Of a stretch of DNA of 64,000 bases, positions 60,201 to 64,000 are shown piece by piece. Location: assembly GCA_963691705.1 (NCBI GenBank), contig OY829539.1:64082327-64146326 (forward strand), read 5' to 3'. Below the pieces are notes generated by a model, which searched no databases, was not told the DNA's origin, and saw only the letters and a list, made by a program, of their open reading frames with translations. Position numbers and translations under genes: made by a program. This DNA comes from Viola odorata (lineage: Eukaryota; Streptophyta; Magnoliopsida; Malpighiales; Violaceae). The stretch's first letter is position 1; every line of letters begins with the position of its first letter.

Positions 60201-62371
60201 AAATTGAAGAAAAAGATCATGCTGTTGGTCCAGGTCTCAACTAGTTCTGGAATGATTTGACTCAAGCTCTATTAGTCCCTGTTCGACTTAAATATACTCA
60301 ATAATTGAGATTGTAAATGCACGTTTGATTCTTGGAGTACTTTGGCAGAGACCTCGGCACCATCTGCTTCCGATTCTTTCTTTGTTCAGCATCCACTAAC
60401 TTTTTTTCTTAACTAGTGAAGATTGGACTTGTCACAACTCAAGCCATTTCCATAAAGCCAGTACATTTTCTTGACTAGTTTATGAGATCTCAACAGGAGT
60501 AAATTCATCCATGGGATGTGCTTCTTTTGATTTATTTAATTTAGCTTATGTTAGTTCTCTTTCTTGTTGCCTTGTATTAATCGGTTGGCTGTGCAATTTA
60601 TTTTTATCTCCATATTCCAAAAGGGTTGGTGTGAAAGCTTCTAAGGCTGCTAAAATGAAGGCAGTGGCTGTTCCATCCCTAAGTGAAGCTGATTGTTCTT
60701 TGTTAGCGGACAGTGCACTCCATTCACTTCTAGAGTTTCAGCCTCAGCTATGGGGTCTTCCACCATTTGATGACTGTATGTATAAGTTAAGTGAGTTTTG
60801 TTATGAGTATCGTCCTTGACTTGTCCAAGTTTATGATGTATTTTTCATAATGTTGCAGGGATCAATAATGCACTGCCTATTGAGCCAATTTACTGGATTG
60901 GCCAGTGTAAAAATGGGTCTCTCGTTGAAGTTACAAGTAAGCAATTTTTTTCACTCTCCCCGTATTCTCAATTCTTCCATTTGATGTTGTCAAACTTTCA
61001 ATGAGCTTATAGTGTCTAGATCCATACTTGTTGGCGTCCCCTGAATATTTGCCAAAATTCTTTCGCGCTGCTATAGTTTGTTAGGTAGTATGATAGTACT
61101 TGACATCTGTAACCAGTGTGTTCTTGATTCTTCATTACTTCCATATGTAAAAATATTGTTTCTATTAACCAGCTAAGGAGTGTATGTTTGGCTTGGTGGT
61201 TCATGAAACCAACATCAATTCTTTCTTGGTTTTGTGATTCTGCATTTGGATTCATATACACTCTATTATACTGACAAAACTATCCAATTCCAGATGACAG
61301 TCAGCTTCCTATTCCTCACCAAGTTTCAGGGATTTACTTTGGTTGGGCCAAAGTTGACATCCATAGGATATTCAAAGTTGTTTTTGGCTTTGGACGGTAT
61401 CTATCTCCATTTGCTTCTGATAGAAATATCGTAAGTAATTAATTCTTAAGTTTTCATTTGCCTTCTAAACTTTCATTTATTATTAAAAGAGAAAAAAAGC
61501 TTCTAAGCCACTGTTTATTTGGATCACATACATTTCTCTTCCCACTTTTCTGAGGAAACTTGAATTCTATTTATGGTTTTGGTGAATATTATGCTTTCGA
61601 CATGGAAACCTTTCTTACTTTTCTGTTTGTTAGTCCAATTAAACTCATTGTCAAGCTTGTAGTCATACTATTGTCAGATACAATTAACATATAATTTAAC
61701 TGCTGAGATTCTCTCGATATTATTCAATACACTTAGCATTGTCGTAATCTGACCATGAAGCGAAGTGGTGAGATAGAGTCGAAAGCATCCTTTGTACATA
61801 TGTTTTAGGGTAAATAGTACTGAGGATTTGAGTAAAGGTGAATTAATTATTCTTTTGTTATCTGGATAGTCAGTAGTGATTACTGCAAATTTGTCATTCT
61901 TTCTCATGTTCTTCCTCCCTCTTTTCCATTTTTCTGGCTTGCCCTTGTCAGTCCATTTCTAAAACTAACAACTGTTTCGATGCTTTCTCTGCAGAAAATT
62001 TGTGTAATTGATGGGAAAAGTGATGAACTACCAGATCAATTGCAGTTAGCACTTGTGGGTTACATTAGGGGATTGAATAACAAGGTAATGGAAGTTCTGA
62101 AATTTTAGCGACAATGCAATTGATAAATGTATGCCGTTCTTTGAAATCAAACATTTAAACAACTTGAGTGTAATAATTTGAAACGCGCTTTTATGTTGAT
62201 GGTGAAAATCTTTAGTTGGTGAAGCATAACTTTGGGTTCTTTTTCATGGAAAATGTACAGGAAACTTCGAACGGGGATGTGGAAATTACTGAAGCGGACA
62301 AGTCCATAGCGAGTGCTGCGTTGGATCTGCCGACATTTTTGCACCATTTCTCAGCCCCTGCTTGCTTGTGA
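57293..62371 (+). CDS. HAD phosphatase / riboflavin-kinase-like protein, copy B (intact)
   Basis: Ten exons give 365 residues without interruption: 57293-57365, 57468-57657, 58239-58369, 59191-59260, 59630-59695, 60624-60775, 60859-60936, 61294-61430, 61995-62084, 62261-62371. The HAD part has [10 protein letters not shown] (nucleophile and acid Asp), ALASNSSTES, the Lys of SGKPSPD, and ECLVIEDS, so phosphatase activity is plausible. The C-terminal part follows the riboflavin kinase layout ([39 protein letters not shown], then an ALDLP helix). It lacks the GxGRGSKxLGIPTAN segment needed to hold ATP and flavin. The bifunctional plant enzyme hydrolyses FMN and phosphorylates riboflavin; here only the first activity seems likely. 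The substrate may differ. Tandem partner of the copy starting at 37881. Confidence 0.85.
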
Positions 62372-62910
62372 GTCACCCAGAATGTCTGGAATATTAGAAC
62401 ATTGCAATCAACTATGCAATAAATTCATTGTTCTTATGGGGTTGCATAAATTGAAAAAGGCAATGATGTGATTACTATAGATGTCTCGACAGAGACTAAT
62501 AGAGTACGAATCGAATCGTACCATGGAGAGAGCTGGTAGATTTTATTGAAAGGATTGGAGAAACTCTTTTTGTCACTCCTATTAAACCAACTGGTCTAGT
62601 CTGGTTTGAGGCTTGATGTAAAAATCGCTTCAGTTTACCTTTTAATCAGGTCGAATTCAAGAACACAGACTAGTGATTAGTAATTATCCTTTGTAATTTC
62701 TATAGGTAAAAAGTAGAACAGAATTAATCCTTTGTTGAGCTGGAAATTGAAAAGACTACAGAAGTTCATTTCATCTACCAAAATTCAAATTCGTACTCAA
62801 ACATAAATATCAAATGACAAAACTACCCCCGCTATTTCTGAAGAGACGAAAATACCCTTGATTGAGAGAGAGAATCTCACTCCCGCCAAAGCCAGAGAGA
62901 GAGAGGATGA
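62372..62910. other. Convergent 3' flanks, no gene seen
   Basis: Lies between HAD/RFK copy B (+) and the DUF7787-like gene (-), so both 3' UTRs fall here. No repeat or open frame worth naming. Confidence 0.5.
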
Positions 62911-63833
62911 TCAAGTGGAGTATCCGATAGCAAGCGACGCTTGTGGTGAGCTTCTTTTTCTTTCCGTTATGGCCCCGTCAGATGTGATAGACTTCCGTTT
63001 GAGTTTGGGTTTGGGTTTGGATTTGGCCTTCAGAGTTCTGACGGAGGTGACGCAGCACTCCTGCCACTTCAACTCCTCCAGGTCCGCCACGATCTCCTTC
63101 TTGCCTACTAACGCGGATGGCGGCATCTCGCCGGTTTCACCGAGTGTGGAGCAGCGCCATGGAGTCACCGGATCTATTGCCTCCACCGCTTCAACCAGCA
63201 CTTTCTGTCCATTTTTTAAACAAAATCAAATACAGATCATAATAAGAGTAGCAAGAGGGAATCGGCTCTTTAAATTTTCTCCGAAACCAAACAGATCTGC
63301 AATTAACATATAACATGTACATGGATTGACAGCGGGAAGTAGCAAAAATTAAAGGCAAGCGAGAATTGAAAAGAAGTGAGGAAATGAACTGAAATATGAT
63401 CGATTAACTACTATTTCACCCTTCATTTTCTGACCAACCAAACATGAGATGGTTAGAAACGAGAATCTACAACTCCATCAATCAAATTAAAACACAGACG
63501 AAAAACTCAAAAGAAGAAGAAGGAGAGAAATCAGCGAAGTTGGAATTGTACCTTAGCAGCACCATGAATCCGCTTGAAACCGTGCATGAAAATGATCTAA
63601 AAACCACAGACAAACAAACGAACAAACATAAAATCGATCAAATACAACAAATCTCGAGCGCATACATTCAGCTAGCGATGAAGCCATAAAAATGATGAAG
63701 ATCGAGAGAGAGAAGAGACCTGTTGGAGGGAATTGACGGTGAGCCTTTGGATTTTGTCCTTGTCAGAGTGGGAAGCAAGAAAATCTAGGTATTCCTCTAT
63801 GCTCAAGTTGTTGCAGCTTTTCGACTTGGTCAT
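62911..63833 (-). CDS. DUF7787-like small plant protein
   Basis: Three exons on the minus strand: 63720-63833, 63552-63596, 62911-63204, all in phase 0 with GT-AG junctions, giving 150 residues. The start is ATG 63833 (MTKSKSCNNLSIEEYLDFLA). The tiny middle exon encodes IIFMHGFKRIHGAAK. The last exon carries KVLVEAVEAIDPV, DLEELKWQECCVTSV and a Lys/Pro-rich basic tail (AKSKPKPKLKRKS). The block SIEEYLDFL...FMHGFK...EAV..ID...WQECC matches an uncharacterised plant family I know as DUF7787. The basic tail suggests a nuclear or nucleic-acid-associated protein, but that is a guess. No known enzyme motif. Confidence 0.75.
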
Positions 63834-64000
63834 TTTCTGTTTCTGCTGCTCTACTGCCTTTTTTTTCCTTTCTATTCTCTAAATTTCAATATCGATTTCA
63901 ATTCTCCAGGAAACAGTAAACTCTCTTTTGCTATGCTAGCTTACATATATATATACTATGTCTCTCTCTCTCTGCTCTGACTATATAACCGCCTGCTTTT
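63834..64000. promoter_or_regulatory. Promoter and leader of the DUF7787-like gene
   Basis: On the minus strand, upstream of ATG 63833. Contains an alternating ATATATATAT run near 63946 and a CT-rich run (TCTCTCTCTCTCTG near 63962; GA-rich on the gene strand), common core-promoter elements in plants. Cut by the window edge. Confidence 0.35.

Noticed and set aside
62858..63313. 151-codon plus-strand frame
   Set aside because: It is antisense to the last exon of the DUF7787-like gene, which has better splice and family support.

Overview
This is plant nuclear DNA, most likely from a eudicot. Genes are split by AT-rich GT-AG introns, intergenic DNA is AT-rich, and the protein families are plant ones: a P-class PPR protein, an S-domain receptor kinase, a plant BAHD acyltransferase and a syringolide-induced 14-1-1-like protein. 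Ty1-copia retrotransposons and Stowaway MITEs are present. From memory of Arabidopsis, relatives of the PPR, prolyl 4-hydroxylase, pseudouridine synthase and LYR genes sit in two paired blocks of chromosome 1, so part of the window looks like a conserved eudicot block. The species cannot be named from the sequence.

Layout. 1-9.6 kb: a 14-1-1-like gene (-), three Stowaway MITEs, an orphan LYR-type exon and a decayed F-box gene. 9.7-24.1 kb: PPR gene (-), G-type lectin receptor kinase (+), prolyl 4-hydroxylase (+), organellar-type RNA pseudouridine synthase (-). 24.7-29.1 kb: a one-exon Sin3-like gene cut by a 2.8-kb gag-only LTR element whose two LTRs read as identical. 29.8-36.4 kb: a MIS12-like fragment (-) and a complete 14-exon ZW10 gene (+) with one GC-AG intron. 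37.9-50.8 kb and 57.3-62.4 kb: a duplicated ten-exon gene for a HAD phosphatase joined to a degenerate riboflavin-kinase-like domain. The first copy carries a 7.9-kb Copia element in intron 4. Between the copies lie an intact BAHD acyltransferase gene, remnants of BAHD and LRK10-like kinase genes, and Stowaway-type elements. The window ends with a small DUF7787-like gene (-).

Three otherwise intact genes (receptor kinase, pseudouridine synthase, HAD/RFK copy A) each differ from an open frame by one base. They are either young pseudogenes or assembly indels. Both LTR elements look very young: five-base target duplications match exactly, and the LTR pairs differ at 0 of 691 and 1 of 1256 positions by eye.

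The genes do not form one pathway; this is an ordinary plant gene neighbourhood. The strongest unusual signals are the palindrome cluster in the Copia LTR, the kinase-dead-looking RFK domain kept in both duplicates, and the recent insertion in the Sin3-like gene. I found no evidence for a wholly new system.
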